A stretch of 21,211 nt of DNA from DASZZV01 sp035544835 (GCA_035544835.1 DASZZV010000208.1:1-21211); one strand, 5' to 3'; counted from the stretch's first letter, positions 1-7,647 are shown. Notes: generated by a model from the sequence alone, not told the origin. A program made the numbers and translations.

Positions 1-9
1 GCGGCTTTC

Positions 10-163
10 GCCCCTGCCGGGGCTCGGTGAAACTTCAAGCAAATGATTGATTCGTGACGTCTTCCAGTGGTTCGCTTCGCTCACCACTGGCTACCAGCTC
101 CGCGGCCCTCCGGGCCTCACACACCGGGCTCCGCCCGGTGCATTCCCAGGACTTCGTCCTGGG
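10..163. repeat. Run of short perfect hairpins, likely dispersed palindromic element
   Basis: Consecutive perfect inverted repeats fill most of this stretch. They are a 5-bp stem at 10-23 (gcccc/ggggc), an 8-bp stem at 64-71/83-90, a 5-bp stem at 104-108/112-116, an 8-bp stem at 122-129/133-140 and an 8-bp stem at 145-152/156-163. Three of the loops are trinucleotides (tcc, tcc, ttc). No convincing gene lies here, and open frames across it are low-complexity by-products of the palindromes. The layout is typical of intergenic multi-hairpin repeats scattered through some GC-rich genomes. That it is dispersed in this genome is inference, because only one copy is visible in the window. The first bases (1-46) could be the tail of an upstream gene, but all three forward frames close there and none can be preferred. 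Confidence 0.55.
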
Positions 164-164
164 C

Positions 165-200
165 AAACGAAAGGGCGGACTCGGGTCCGCCCTTTCGTTT
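165..200. terminator. Strong 16-bp stem-loop, likely bidirectional terminator
   Basis: A perfect 16-bp inverted repeat (165-180 against 185-200) has a 4-base tcgg loop. It starts with AAA and ends with TTT, so each strand has a short U run at the 3' side of the stem. It lies 18 bases beyond the stop codon of the minus-strand peptidase gene and is well placed to end that transcript. It may also stop plus-strand transcription entering from the left. Confidence 0.75.
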
Positions 201-218
201 GGTGATGAAATATCCGAC

Positions 219-3038
219 CTACTTTACGGGTGCTGCCGGGGCGGGGATCGCTTTTTTGAAGTCCCCTGCCTTGATGATGTTGATCTTCGATGCGTCGAGG
301 TGACGCCGCATTGCAGCCGTGATCTGGTCGGCGGTGAGGGCGCCGATCTTCTTCTCGATGTCGGCATCCCAGGCAAGCGTTCGCGCCAGGAAAAGATCCG
401 CCGCCAGAGTTCTGGCCAGCCCTCCGTCCTGCGCGCGGGAAACCTGCCGCGACTGCAGATAGCCCGACTTCGCTTCAGCGATTTCCTGCTCGGCGAAGCC
501 ATCCTTGAGGGCCCGGGCGATCTCTTCTTTGAAGGCCGCCTCGAGCTTGGTGACATTCTGCGGAGCGTAAATGGCGAAGGTCACAAAGGAGCCGTTCTTG
601 TCGAGCGGACTGGCGTTGAACTGTGAGCCGACACCGTAGCTGAGACCTTCCTTCTGGCGGATTCGTGTGGCCAGTCGGGAATTGAGGAAGCCGCCACCCA
701 GCATGTAGTTGCCCAGGACCAGGGCCGGGTAGTCGGGATCATCATCGCGGAGGTTGAGATTCATGCCGGCCAGGAAAAATGCATTCGCCTTGTCCGGAGC
801 TTCCAGCGATTGATTCAGCATCGGCACTTCCTGGTACTGGCGCGCCACCCTCGTGAACGGCTGCGGACTCTTCCAGTTTCCGAAGAGGTCAGCGGCGAGG
901 GAAGAGACTTCTTTGGGATCGAAATCGCCGACGACAGCCAGCTCCCCATTCGAGGCGCCGTAGAAATCGGAATAGAACTTCTTCATTTCCTCGAGAGTCG
1001 CCGTCTTCACATCGGTCACGTCTTCGTCCGGTGTGGAGACATAGCGCACGTCGCCCTTCGGATAACGAGTTGTGTGACGGCCGAACGCGACTGAGGCCAT
1101 GGCCTGAGGATCGCTCTTCTGCTGTTCGATCTGGGCGAGCTCTTCCTGTTTTAGCTGATCGAGCTCGCTGGCGGGGAAGATCGGATCGCGCAGGACCTCG
1201 GCGACGAGCTTCATGACTGCCGGAAGATTTTCGCGAACGGTTTCGATGGAGACGTTGACCTGAGTCGGTCCGCCGCTCACATTCACGCGCGCCTTGAGAC
1301 GGTCGAATTCGTCCTTGATCTGCTGGCGGGTGTGCTTCGACGTTCCACGGGTCAGCATGGAAGCGGCGAGATCGGCGGCGGTAGAGCGATTCATCAGGCT
1401 CTTCTCATCGCCATAACGCAGGGTCATGTTGGCAACGACGGTTCCGCCGCGGGTTTTCTTCGGCAGGAGAGCGATCTTGAGGCCGCTGGGCAGTTTCGAG
1501 CGCGTCGTCCGTGCCTCGATGTTGGCCGGCGAGGGATCGAAGGTTTCCCCCTGCGCCATTACCGCCTCGCCTTTGTAGTCCTTGACCATGGCCATGACGT
1601 CCGGAGTCGGCGGAATCTCGGAGCGTTCTGGTTTGGACGTTGGGATGAAGAGACCAACGGTACGATTCGACGGCTTCAGGTAGGCTCCGGCCACGCGCTG
1701 AACGTCGGCCGCTGTGACCTTGCGGACGCGATCGCGGTCGAGAAAGAAAAGGCGCCAGTCGCCGGCGGCGATCGATTCGCTCATGGCCAATCCCAGCCGA
1801 TCGGACTGATTCAACACCAGGTCGACATTCTTGAGGATTCCGGTCTTGGCCCGTTCGACTTCTTCCTGCGTGGCCGGGGTGGTGGTCATAGCGTCGATGG
1901 TCTGCAACATGGTGTTGCGCGCATCGTCGAGCGAGGCATCCTGTCGCACCTCGGCGTTGAAGGCCACGAACCCGGGTTCGCGGGTCGGTTGCATGTAACC
2001 GCTGATCGACGATGCCTTCTTGGTCTCCACCAGGGCCTTGTGTAGCCGTCCGGATGGTGTATCGCTCAGCACTTCGACGAGAACCTGCACCGGCGCCCCG
2101 TCGGGATCGGCCGCGGCGGGGACATGATAGAGAGCGGTAATCTCCTGGACGTCGCCCACACGGCGAAGGGTCACCGAACGCTCCCCATCCTGGGTCGGCT
2201 CGGCGGTATAGGTCTTGTCCAGCACCCGGGTCGGACGCGGAGTCGGACCGAAGTACTTGTTGACCAGGCCGAGCGTCTTCGCCTCATCGATATTTCCGGC
2301 GACGAGAAGGACGGCATTGTCGGGCTGGTAGTACGTGCGCCAGAAATTCTGCAGGTGCGGGATCGAGACATTCTCGATGTCGGAGCGAGCGCCGATGGTC
2401 GACTTCCCATAGTTGTGCCACAGATAGGCAGTCGAGAGGACCCGCTCCTCGAGAATGCTTCGCGGATCGTTCTCCCCGAGCTCGAACTCGTTGCGGACCA
2501 CCGTCATCTCGCTGTCGAGATCTTTTCGGGCGATGAAAGAGTGCACCATCCGGTCCGCTTCGAGGTCCAGAGCCCAGTTGAGGTTCTCATCGGTGGCCTT
2601 GAACGTTTCGAAGTAGTTGGTGCGGTCGAACCAGGTGCTTCCGTTCGGCCGCGCTCCATGAGAAGTGAGCTCCTGAGGGACGTTGGGATGACGCGGTGTT
2701 CCCTTGAACAGCAGATGTTCGAGAAGGTGGGCCATTCCGGTCTCGCCGTAGTTCTCGTTCCGCGATCCGACCAGGTACGTGATGTTGACGGTAATGGTCT
2801 GTTTGGAGGGATCGGGAAACAGGAGCACGCGAAGACCGTTGGCGAGTTGATACTCGGTGATTCCCTCGACGCTTGTGACCCGGACCGGCTTTGCCGCGGC
2901 CGGTGCTGCCACTTTCGCTGTAGCGCTTTTCTTTGCCGCTACGCTCTTCGTGGTGGTGGTGGCGGCATCGAGAGTCAGGCTGCCCGCGGCGATGAGCAGA
3001 GCAACGCCGACATTTGTCAGAATCTTGAGAGGGTGCAT
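219..3038 (-). CDS. Secreted M16 family zinc metallopeptidase (two-domain, pitrilysin/PqqL-like)
   Basis: A 939-residue protein. The N-terminus has a signal-peptide-like hydrophobic stretch (about residues 5-26), followed by an Ala/Thr/Lys-rich linker to about residue 52. The inverted zinc motif HxxEH is His104, Glu107, His108 (HLLEH), and the third ligand is Glu184, 76 residues later, inside VVRNEFE. The second half, from about residue 510, repeats the M16 fold but has AADLAASM where a zinc site would be, so it is probably the inactive clamp half. The segment RIRQKEGLSYGVGSQF, typical of the M16 C-terminal domain, is present. The expected role is breakdown of peptides in the periplasm or at the cell surface. 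The start is supported by GGAGGAA seven bases upstream. The gene stands alone, divergent from hppA, and ends just before the 165-200 hairpin. The family call is firm; the substrate is unknown. Confidence 0.9.
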   Translation of the reverse strand: MHPLKILTNVGVALLIAAGSLTLDAATTTTKSVAAKKSATAKVAAPAAAKPVRVTSVEGITEYQLANGLRVLLFPDPSKQTITVNITYLVGSRNENYGETGMAHLLEHLLFKGTPRHPNVPQELTSHGARPNGSTWFDRTNYFETFKATDENLNWALDLEADRMVHSFIARKDLDSEMTVVRNEFELGENDPRSILEERVLSTAYLWHNYGKSTIGARSDIENVSIPHLQNFWRTYYQPDNAVLLVAGNIDEAKTLGLVNKYFGPTPRPTRVLDKTYTAEPTQDGERSVTLRRVGDVQEITALYHVPAAADPDGAPVQVLVEVLSDTPSGRLHKALVETKKASSISGYMQPTREPGFVAFNAEVRQDASLDDARNTMLQTIDAMTTTPATQEEVERAKTGILKNVDLVLNQSDRLGLAMSESIAAGDWRLFFLDRDRVRKVTAADVQRVAGAYLKPSNRTVGLFIPTSKPERSEIPPTPDVMAMVKDYKGEAVMAQGETFDPSPANIEARTTRSKLPSGLKIALLPKKTRGGTVVANMTLRYGDEKSLMNRSTAADLAASMLTRGTSKHTRQQIKDEFDRLKARVNVSGGPTQVNVSIETVRENLPAVMKLVAEVLRDPIFPASELDQLKQEELAQIEQQKSDPQAMASVAFGRHTTRYPKGDVRYVSTPDEDVTDVKTATLEEMKKFYSDFYGASNGELAVVGDFDPKEVSSLAADLFGNWKSPQPFTRVARQYQEVPMLNQSLEAPDKANAFFLAGMNLNLRDDDPDYPALVLGNYMLGGGFLNSRLATRIRQKEGLSYGVGSQFNASPLDKNGSFVTFAIYAPQNVTKLEAAFKEEIARALKDGFAEQEIAEAKSGYLQSRQVSRAQDGGLARTLAADLFLARTLAWDADIEKKIGALTADQITAAMRRHLDASKINIIKAGDFKKAIPAPAAPVK

Positions 3039-3177
3039 AGAGGTTCCTCCAGTTTTGGTGTGAGTGGACGAAATGAAAAGCGACTCATACTAGCTCACAT
3101 TTCTCACACGGTTTCTTCCGAGGTTTCTTAAAGGGAAGCGGATAGCAGCCTCCTCGCGACGAAACGCTGTTAAAAGC

Positions 3178-3206
3178 GAGACAATTCGCATCGAATCGGC
3201 TAGAAT
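3178..3206 (+). promoter_or_regulatory. Candidate promoter for hppA, within a 360-base divergent spacer
   Basis: A -35-like GAGACA (3178-3183) and a -10-like TAGAAT (3201-3206) are separated by 17 bases. The implied 5' leader to the hppA start is about 185 bases. That leader contains a 7-bp hairpin (3250-3256/3262-3268), but I recognise no riboswitch. The rest of 3039-3398 shows no credible gene on either strand. I found no convincing promoter for the minus-strand peptidase, which must also start in this spacer. Confidence 0.35.
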
Positions 3207-3398
3207 CCGCCGGCCCAAGAGGACGGTGGCCCGCTACTGGTCTGCCGTCCCGCTTCTCGCCGAAGCGGAGTCGCGACCATCCGGTCCCGGCACGCTCAAG
3301 GAACATCATTGCAGTTCGTCAGGCCGGCACCGGCTCGGTGGGGAAGATCGGATTCTTGAATCAAACCGATTCGGGCGTTCATGCTGATTGGAGGATTT

Positions 3399-5897
3399 AT
3401 GCTTCGTTTTACCCGTTTCTCGCGGGGAGTTGTTTACGCCCTGATCGCTGCGGCGCTCATGCTCGCAGTCACCGGCGGCTTGATGGCCAAAACCACCCCC
3501 GCCAGCCGAACGGCCACGGAGACTCAGGCCGCCGCTCCGGCCCACGCCGGTGGCGGAGGAGAGGCCGACCTGATCCTCCCGGATCTGAGCTCAGTTCAGT
3601 TCCTCGGTATGAACGGCCGCTCGCTGCTCATGGGCGGCCTCTTCATCTGTGCACTCGGGCTGCTCTTCGGTTTCGTGATGTACGGACAGCTGAAGAACCT
3701 GCCGGTACACAGCTCGATGCGCGAGATCTCTGAGCTGATCTACGAGACCTGCAAGACCTACATGGTCACGCAGGGCAAGTTCATTCTCCGGCTCGAGTTG
3801 ATGATCGGCGCGATCATGGTCTTCTATTTCGGCTGGCTGCGTCACTTCGCCGTCGGCCGCGTGGTCATGATTCTGGCCTTCAGCCTCGTCGGCATCGCCG
3901 GCAGCTATGGAGTGGCCTGGTTCGGAATCCGCGTCAACACCTTCGCCAACTCGCGCTCAGCCTTCGCCTCACTGCGGGGAAAGCCGTTTCCGACGTACGC
4001 CATTCCTATCAAGGCCGGTATGTCGATCGGCATGCTGCTCATCTCCATCGAGCTGATGCTCATGCTGGCGATTCTGCTCTTCGTGCCGCGCGATTACGCC
4101 GGTCCCTGCTTCATCGGCTTCGCCATTGGTGAGTCGCTCTGCGCCGCGGCCCTTCGGATCGCCGGTGGCATCTTCACCAAGATCGCCGACATCGGATCCG
4201 ATCTGATGAAGATCGTCTTCGACATCAAGGAAGATGACGCCCGCAACCCGGGTGTCATCGCCGACTGCACGGGGGACAACGCCGGTGACTCGGTCGGTCC
4301 GACCGCGGACGGCTTCGAGACCTACGGTGTCACGGGCGTCGCCCTCATCACCTTCATTCTTCTGGCCGTGCCGCAGCCGGAGACGCAGGTCAAGCTGCTG
4401 GTCTGGATCTTCGCCATGCGCATCCTGATGGTCGTCACCTCGGCCGTCTCCTACTTCATCAACGAAGCGATCGCCCGCGCCAGGTACCTCGACGTTGACG
4501 TGATGAACTTCGAAGCGCCGCTGACGTCGCTGGTGTGGCTGACCTCACTGATCTCCGTGGCCGTGACCTACTCGGTCTCGAAGCTCCTCATTCCCGATCT
4601 GGCCGGCGACCCATCACTATGGTGGAAGCTCTCCACGATCATCACCTGCGGCACGCTGGCCGGCGCCATCATCCCGGAGCTGGTCAAGGTGTTCACCTCG
4701 ACCGAGTCCGGCCACGTCAAGGAAGTCGTCATCGCCTCCCGCGAGGGTGGCGCTTCGCTCAACGTTCTGTCGGGTCTCGTGGCTGGTAATTTCAGTGCTT
4801 ACTGGATGGGAATCACAATTGTTTTTCTGATGGGCATCGCTGCCTGGATCAGCGGCATGTTTCCCCTCGACATCATGATTGCTCCGGCCATCTTCGCTTT
4901 CGGTCTGGTGGCCTTCGGATTTCTCGGGATGGGCCCGGTCACGATCGCCGTCGATTCTTACGGCCCGGTCACCGACAACGCCCAGTCGGTGTTCGAGTTG
5001 TCGACGATCGAGGCACTGCCGAACATCGCCGAAGAGGTGAACAAGGAATTCGGATTCACGCCGAACTTCGAGAAGGGCAAGCAGTATCTCGAGGCCAACG
5101 ACGGCGCCGGCAATACGTTCAAGGCCACGGCCAAACCGGTGCTCATCGGAACGGCCGTCGTCGGTTCCACCACGATGATCTTCTCGATCATCGTCATCCT
5201 CACCCAGAAGCTCACCATCAACATGGAGAAGCTGTCGTTGATGCACCCGCAGTTTCTTCTCGGGCTGGTCCTCGGTGGCGCGGTGATCTACTGGTTTACC
5301 GGCGCTTCCATGCAGGCCGTCTCGACGGGCGCCTATCGCGCCGTCGAATTCATCAAGAAGAATATGAACCTCGACAGCGGCGCCACCAAGGCCTCAGTCG
5401 AAGACAGCAAGAAAGTCGTCGCAATCTGTACGCAGTACGCCCAGAAGGGAATGTTCAACATCTTCCTGACCGTGTTCTTCTCCACGCTGGCCTTTGCCTG
5501 CTTCGAGCCGTTCTTCTTTATCGGCTATCTGATCTCCATCGCTCTGTTCGGTCTGTATCAGGCCATCTTCATGGCTAACGCCGGTGGTGCCTGGGACAAC
5601 GCCAAGAAGATCGTCGAAGTCGAGCTCAAGGAAAAGGGCACGCCGCTTCACGCCGCCTGCGTCGTGGGCGACACGGTCGGCGATCCTTTCAAGGACACGT
5701 CGTCCGTGGCCATGAACCCCATCATCAAGTTCACGACACTCTTCGGTCTTTTGGCCGTCGAGCTGGCGGTCGAGATGGCCAGGAACGGCCAGCGGAATCT
5801 AACGCTGGTGCTGTCGGTGGTTTTCTTCGTGATCTCGATGTTCTTCGTGCACCGCTCGTTCTACGGGATGCGTATTCACTCCGACGACGCGAAGTAA
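3399..5897 (+). CDS. hppA: Membrane-bound proton-pumping pyrophosphatase (divergent, K+-independent type)
   Basis: This 832-residue polytopic membrane protein couples hydrolysis of pyrophosphate to ion transport. Substrate and magnesium motifs are in order: DIGSD (264-268), EDDARNPGVIAD with GDNAGD (278-297), AVDSYGPVTDNA (517-528), GGAWDNAK (729-736) and GDTVGDPFKDTS (758-768). In GNTFKA (571-576), Lys575 sits at the position where lysine is known to replace the K+ requirement, so K+ independence is predicted. The protein is longer than the roughly 650-770 residues usual for the family. Its N-terminus is signal-like and followed by an Ala/Gly/His-containing linker (about 31-56). Several motif positions differ from canonical members (DCTGDNAGDSVG rather than DNVGDNVGD). 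This fits the divergent Na+-inhibited H+-PPase group described in the literature, but that subgroup call is inference. I chose the ATG at 3399 because GGAGG lies four bases upstream; an ATG at 3381 has no such site. Confidence 0.92.
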   Translation: MLRFTRFSRGVVYALIAAALMLAVTGGLMAKTTPASRTATETQAAAPAHAGGGGEADLILPDLSSVQFLGMNGRSLLMGGLFICALGLLFGFVMYGQLKNLPVHSSMREISELIYETCKTYMVTQGKFILRLELMIGAIMVFYFGWLRHFAVGRVVMILAFSLVGIAGSYGVAWFGIRVNTFANSRSAFASLRGKPFPTYAIPIKAGMSIGMLLISIELMLMLAILLFVPRDYAGPCFIGFAIGESLCAAALRIAGGIFTKIADIGSDLMKIVFDIKEDDARNPGVIADCTGDNAGDSVGPTADGFETYGVTGVALITFILLAVPQPETQVKLLVWIFAMRILMVVTSAVSYFINEAIARARYLDVDVMNFEAPLTSLVWLTSLISVAVTYSVSKLLIPDLAGDPSLWWKLSTIITCGTLAGAIIPELVKVFTSTESGHVKEVVIASREGGASLNVLSGLVAGNFSAYWMGITIVFLMGIAAWISGMFPLDIMIAPAIFAFGLVAFGFLGMGPVTIAVDSYGPVTDNAQSVFELSTIEALPNIAEEVNKEFGFTPNFEKGKQYLEANDGAGNTFKATAKPVLIGTAVVGSTTMIFSIIVILTQKLTINMEKLSLMHPQFLLGLVLGGAVIYWFTGASMQAVSTGAYRAVEFIKKNMNLDSGATKASVEDSKKVVAICTQYAQKGMFNIFLTVFFSTLAFACFEPFFFIGYLISIALFGLYQAIFMANAGGAWDNAKKIVEVELKEKGTPLHAACVVGDTVGDPFKDTSSVAMNPIIKFTTLFGLLAVELAVEMARNGQRNLTLVLSVVFFVISMFFVHRSFYGMRIHSDDAK

Positions 5898-5946
5898 AGG
5901 AATCCAACGGTATAAACAGAAAACCCCGGCGCGAGCCGGGGTTTTT
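5808..5946 (+). repeat. hppA 3' end plus terminator, copy A of an imperfect direct repeat
   Basis: The last 30 codons of hppA and the following terminator hairpin occur a second time at 6721-6856. The coding parts differ by four substitutions and a 2-base deletion in the second copy over about 90 bases. The spacers between stop codon and hairpin are mostly dissimilar. The hairpins share an identical 24-base stem-loop. Confidence 0.85.
5921..5946 (+). terminator. Rho-independent terminator of hppA
   Basis: A 10-bp stem (aaaccccggc against gccggggttt, 5921-5930/5935-5944) has a gcga loop. It ends in a run of five T, 23 bases after the hppA stop codon. Confidence 0.9.
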
Positions 5947-6112
5947 CGTTGTGCTGCGTACTGTCAGTCCTCTACGGTGATCCGCCTGCGTGCTCCCGCG
6001 CGCCGTTGAAAGAAAAATCAAGGTCTGGCCCCAGCCGTTTCGATCGCCCGGCGCGCCTTCGTCGGCTGTAAATGCTTGTTGAGGCGGCTCTCCAGGTGTT
6101 ACGCTTTTCCTC

Positions 6113-6337
6113 ATGACCATCAAGGCGCGCGTCCGGGCGGGACGACTGGTCGTTGACGAGCCGACGGATTTACCCGAGGGTACTGAACTGGAACTTTTGC
6201 CGCTTGACCCGGGCGATTGGCTCGATGAAACCGACCGCGCGGCGCTCCACAAAGTTCTGCGTGAATCCGACGCTGATGTCGCAGCTGGTCGGCTCGTGGA
6301 AGATGAAGAGATTCTGAAGGACCTCAGGTCGCATTGA
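6113..6337 (+). CDS. Type II antitoxin, partner of the following RelE/ParE-like toxin
   Basis: A 74-residue acidic protein. The N-terminal third (residues 3-29, with GRLVVDEPTDLPEGTELEL) resembles the short beta-rich DNA-binding or dimerisation segment seen in small antitoxins of DUF104/AbrB-like type. The C-terminal half (about 37-74) is a charged helix with ESDADVAAGRLVEDEEIL, the kind that wraps a RelE/ParE toxin. No Shine-Dalgarno sequence precedes the ATG, which may mean a very short leader; a -10-like element just upstream is too weak to call. The stop codon overlaps the toxin start (TTGA), so the two genes are translationally coupled. Such antitoxins usually repress their own operon. 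The pair sits between two copies of the hppA 3' end, which suggests acquisition by transfer. The antitoxin role rests mostly on the neighbour and the general pattern. Confidence 0.75.
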   Translation: MTIKARVRAGRLVVDEPTDLPEGTELELLPLDPGDWLDETDRAALHKVLRESDADVAAGRLVEDEEILKDLRSH

Positions 6338-6636
6338 GGCGTCGCGTTCGATTCACGGCGACGGCGCGGAGACACGTCAAACAGGAGAAGCTCTGGTGGT
6401 TTGAGAACCGAGTCCACACGGAGGTTTTCGCAACCGATTTTGAAGAGGCCCTCCGAATCCTGGCAGTGCTACCCGGAGCTGGCACGTCCTACACTCATTC
6501 CGGCGTTGCTGGTCTTCGCCGTCTTTACCTTCGTAAAATCGCCTGCCATCTCTACTACACCTTCGACGAAGAGGAAGTGATCGTCCGAGCGCTTTGGGGC
6601 GCCCGCCGCCTTCGCGGGCCGCTGGTCCGAACTTAG
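6334..6636 (+). CDS. RelE/ParE family toxin
   Basis: A 100-residue basic protein starting at a TTG that overlaps the antitoxin stop codon by three bases. Family signs, in order, are an N-terminal strand with RVRFTATARRHV, a helix pair with WWFENR (about 21-26), a GLRRLYL strand (about 60-66), LYYTFDEEEVIVRAL (73-87) and the C-terminal WGARR-x2-GP segment (88-96) common in ParE-like toxins. It would act in the cytoplasm, either on mRNA at the ribosome (RelE type) or on gyrase (ParE type). The sequence alone does not decide which. No other start fits: the first ATG is not near the 5' end, and the coupled TTG gives the full domain. The family call is fairly firm; the target is unknown. Confidence 0.82.
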   Translation: MRRRVRFTATARRHVKQEKLWWFENRVHTEVFATDFEEALRILAVLPGAGTSYTHSGVAGLRRLYLRKIACHLYYTFDEEEVIVRALWGARRLRGPLVRT

Positions 6637-6720
6637 CGAGGGAATCTTTTCCGCACGAACTTCAAGTCGCATCTCGGCCCAAAAGGAGTCGTACCTGTGT
6701 GACCCCCGATTCCCCCCGAT

Positions 6721-6808
6721 ATGCTGTCGGTGGTGTTCTTCGTGATCTCGATGTTCTTCGTGCACCGTTCGTTCTACGGGATGCGCATTCACCGACGACG
6801 CGAAGTAA
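6721..6808 (+). pseudogene. Remnant of hppA 3' end (copy B of direct repeat)
   Basis: Read from 6721, this fragment encodes 24 residues matching hppA residues 804-827, except that the first Val codon is ATG here. The internal differences from hppA are silent: gtt/gtg Val, cgc/cgt Arg and cgt/cgc Arg. A 2-base deletion after the His codon (cactccgac becomes caccgac) then shifts the frame away from the TAA at 6806. No other part of hppA precedes it, so it cannot make a pyrophosphatase. It lies just downstream of the toxin-antitoxin pair and probably marks the old junction of hppA with its downstream DNA. The rest of 6637-7014 holds only the paired terminator and a small hairpin; I see no gene in it. 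Confidence 0.85.
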
Positions 6809-6832
6809 ACACTGTCTTACGCGCAAAACAAG

Positions 6833-6856
6833 AAACCCCGGCGCGAGCCGGGGTTT
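6833..6856. terminator. Second copy of the hppA terminator hairpin, probably serving the minus-strand OmpA gene
   Basis: The stem-loop is identical to the one at 5921-5944 (10-bp stem, gcga loop). On the plus strand it is followed by ttcttcg. On the minus strand the stem is followed by a T-rich run (TTTCTTGTTTT), a better terminator tail. It can therefore end the minus-strand transcript of the gene at 7015-7647, and probably works in both directions. Confidence 0.75.
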
Positions 6857-6898
6857 CTTCGTTGAGGAGGTGCGCCATGAATGGCAGGGGCAGGTACC

Positions 6899-6917
6899 GG
6901 CCGCATGCCATGCGGCC
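6899..6917. repeat. Isolated 8-bp hairpin
   Basis: A perfect palindrome, ggccgcat/atgcggcc, around a gcc loop, with no T-run on either side. It is more like a short repetitive extragenic palindrome than a terminator. It lies between the OmpA gene end and the terminator at 6833-6856. Confidence 0.5.
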
Positions 6918-7014
6918 CTACAAAAGCAACGGCTGCCTGATTCGCGGTGTAGCCGACACCCTGTTGGCAATGCGAAGCCAGGTATGCCGCGCCGCGCGGT
7001 CTACGCACTCCGAT

Positions 7015-7647
7015 TTACCCCTGGTTCGCTTTCACGTGGATCTCGACGCGGCGGTTGAGCTGACGGCCTTCCGGCGTGTTGTTGGACGCCTTCGGCTGTG
7101 TCTCTCCGTATCCGTGAGCGATGATTCGCGAGGAGGGAACACCTTCGTTGACGAGGTAGCTCCGAACCGAGCTGGCACGACGCTCCGAGAGGGTCTGGTT
7201 CATGTCGTCGGAACCGACCGAGTCGGTATGCCCTTCGACGGTGATGGTTGAATCGGAGTAGCGGTTGAAGACGCGACCCATCTCCGACAGAGTCGAGCGT
7301 GATTCAGAGCGTAGGGCATAGGAGCCGGTGTCGAAGAGCACATCATTCTTCAAAACTACGTTGAGCTCGTCATTGGCGGTGCGATTCACCTCCACGCCCT
7401 GGATCTGCTGGAGCTCTCGCTGTTGCTGATCCATACGATGTCCGACAGTGCCGCCGATGGCTGCGCCGGCTGCTGCACCAACCACGGCGCCCGTCTCCGG
7501 GTTGCCCGACTGATTTCCGACGATCGCTCCCGCGACTGCGCCTGCTGCCGCGCCGACGGCTGCACCACGTTTTGCGCGCATGTTGGGGTCGGTTGCGCAA
7601 GCGGAGACTAAGAGAATGAGACCTGATACTGCGAGTTTACGGATCAT
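7015..7647 (-). CDS. OmpA-like lipoprotein with glycine-zipper domain
   Basis: A 210-residue protein. A type II signal peptide ends in the lipobox VSAC, with the lipidated residue predicted at Cys17. Ala at the +2 position favours the outer membrane. Residues 28-69 are a glycine-zipper region (repeats such as GAAVGAAAGAVAGAIVG). Residues 95-206 form an OmpA C-terminal peptidoglycan-binding domain with GHTDSVG (139-145), LSERRASSVRSYL (153-165) and LNRRVEIHV (197-205). The expected role is tethering the outer membrane to the cell wall, as in YiaD-like lipoproteins. The start is set by GGAGG four bases upstream and by the signal peptide; longer versions add non-membrane sequence in front of it. 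It is a paralogue of the next gene on the same strand but is separated from it by a terminator. Confidence 0.9.
   Translation of the reverse strand: MIRKLAVSGLILLVSACATDPNMRAKRGAAVGAAAGAVAGAIVGNQSGNPETGAVVGAAAGAAIGGTVGHRMDQQQRELQQIQGVEVNRTANDELNVVLKNDVLFDTGSYALRSESRSTLSEMGRVFNRYSDSTITVEGHTDSVGSDDMNQTLSERRASSVRSYLVNEGVPSSRIIAHGYGETQPKASNNTPEGRQLNRRVEIHVKANQG

Noticed and set aside
1..46. Possible 3' end of an upstream gene
   Set aside because: All three forward frames reach a stop codon within the first 50 bases and give short tails with no recognisable sequence, so no choice is possible.
10..200. CRISPR array or integron attachment site
   Set aside because: The hairpins differ in sequence and spacing, with no repeated direct unit or spacer pattern and no integrase or cas gene in the window.
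2124..3131. Long open frame (335 codons) on the plus strand opposite the M16 peptidase gene
   Set aside because: It is antisense to a well-supported gene, and its translation shows no domain, signal or family pattern. GC-rich coding DNA commonly leaves such frames open.
3207..3398. Riboswitch in the long leader of hppA
   Set aside because: Only one 7-bp hairpin is evident, and no known aptamer core could be recognised by eye.
6721..7251. Open frame of 176 codons running from the hppA remnant into the OmpA-like gene
   Set aside because: It begins with the hppA tail, is shifted by the 2-base deletion and then reads antisense through another gene. It is a product of the duplication, not a gene.
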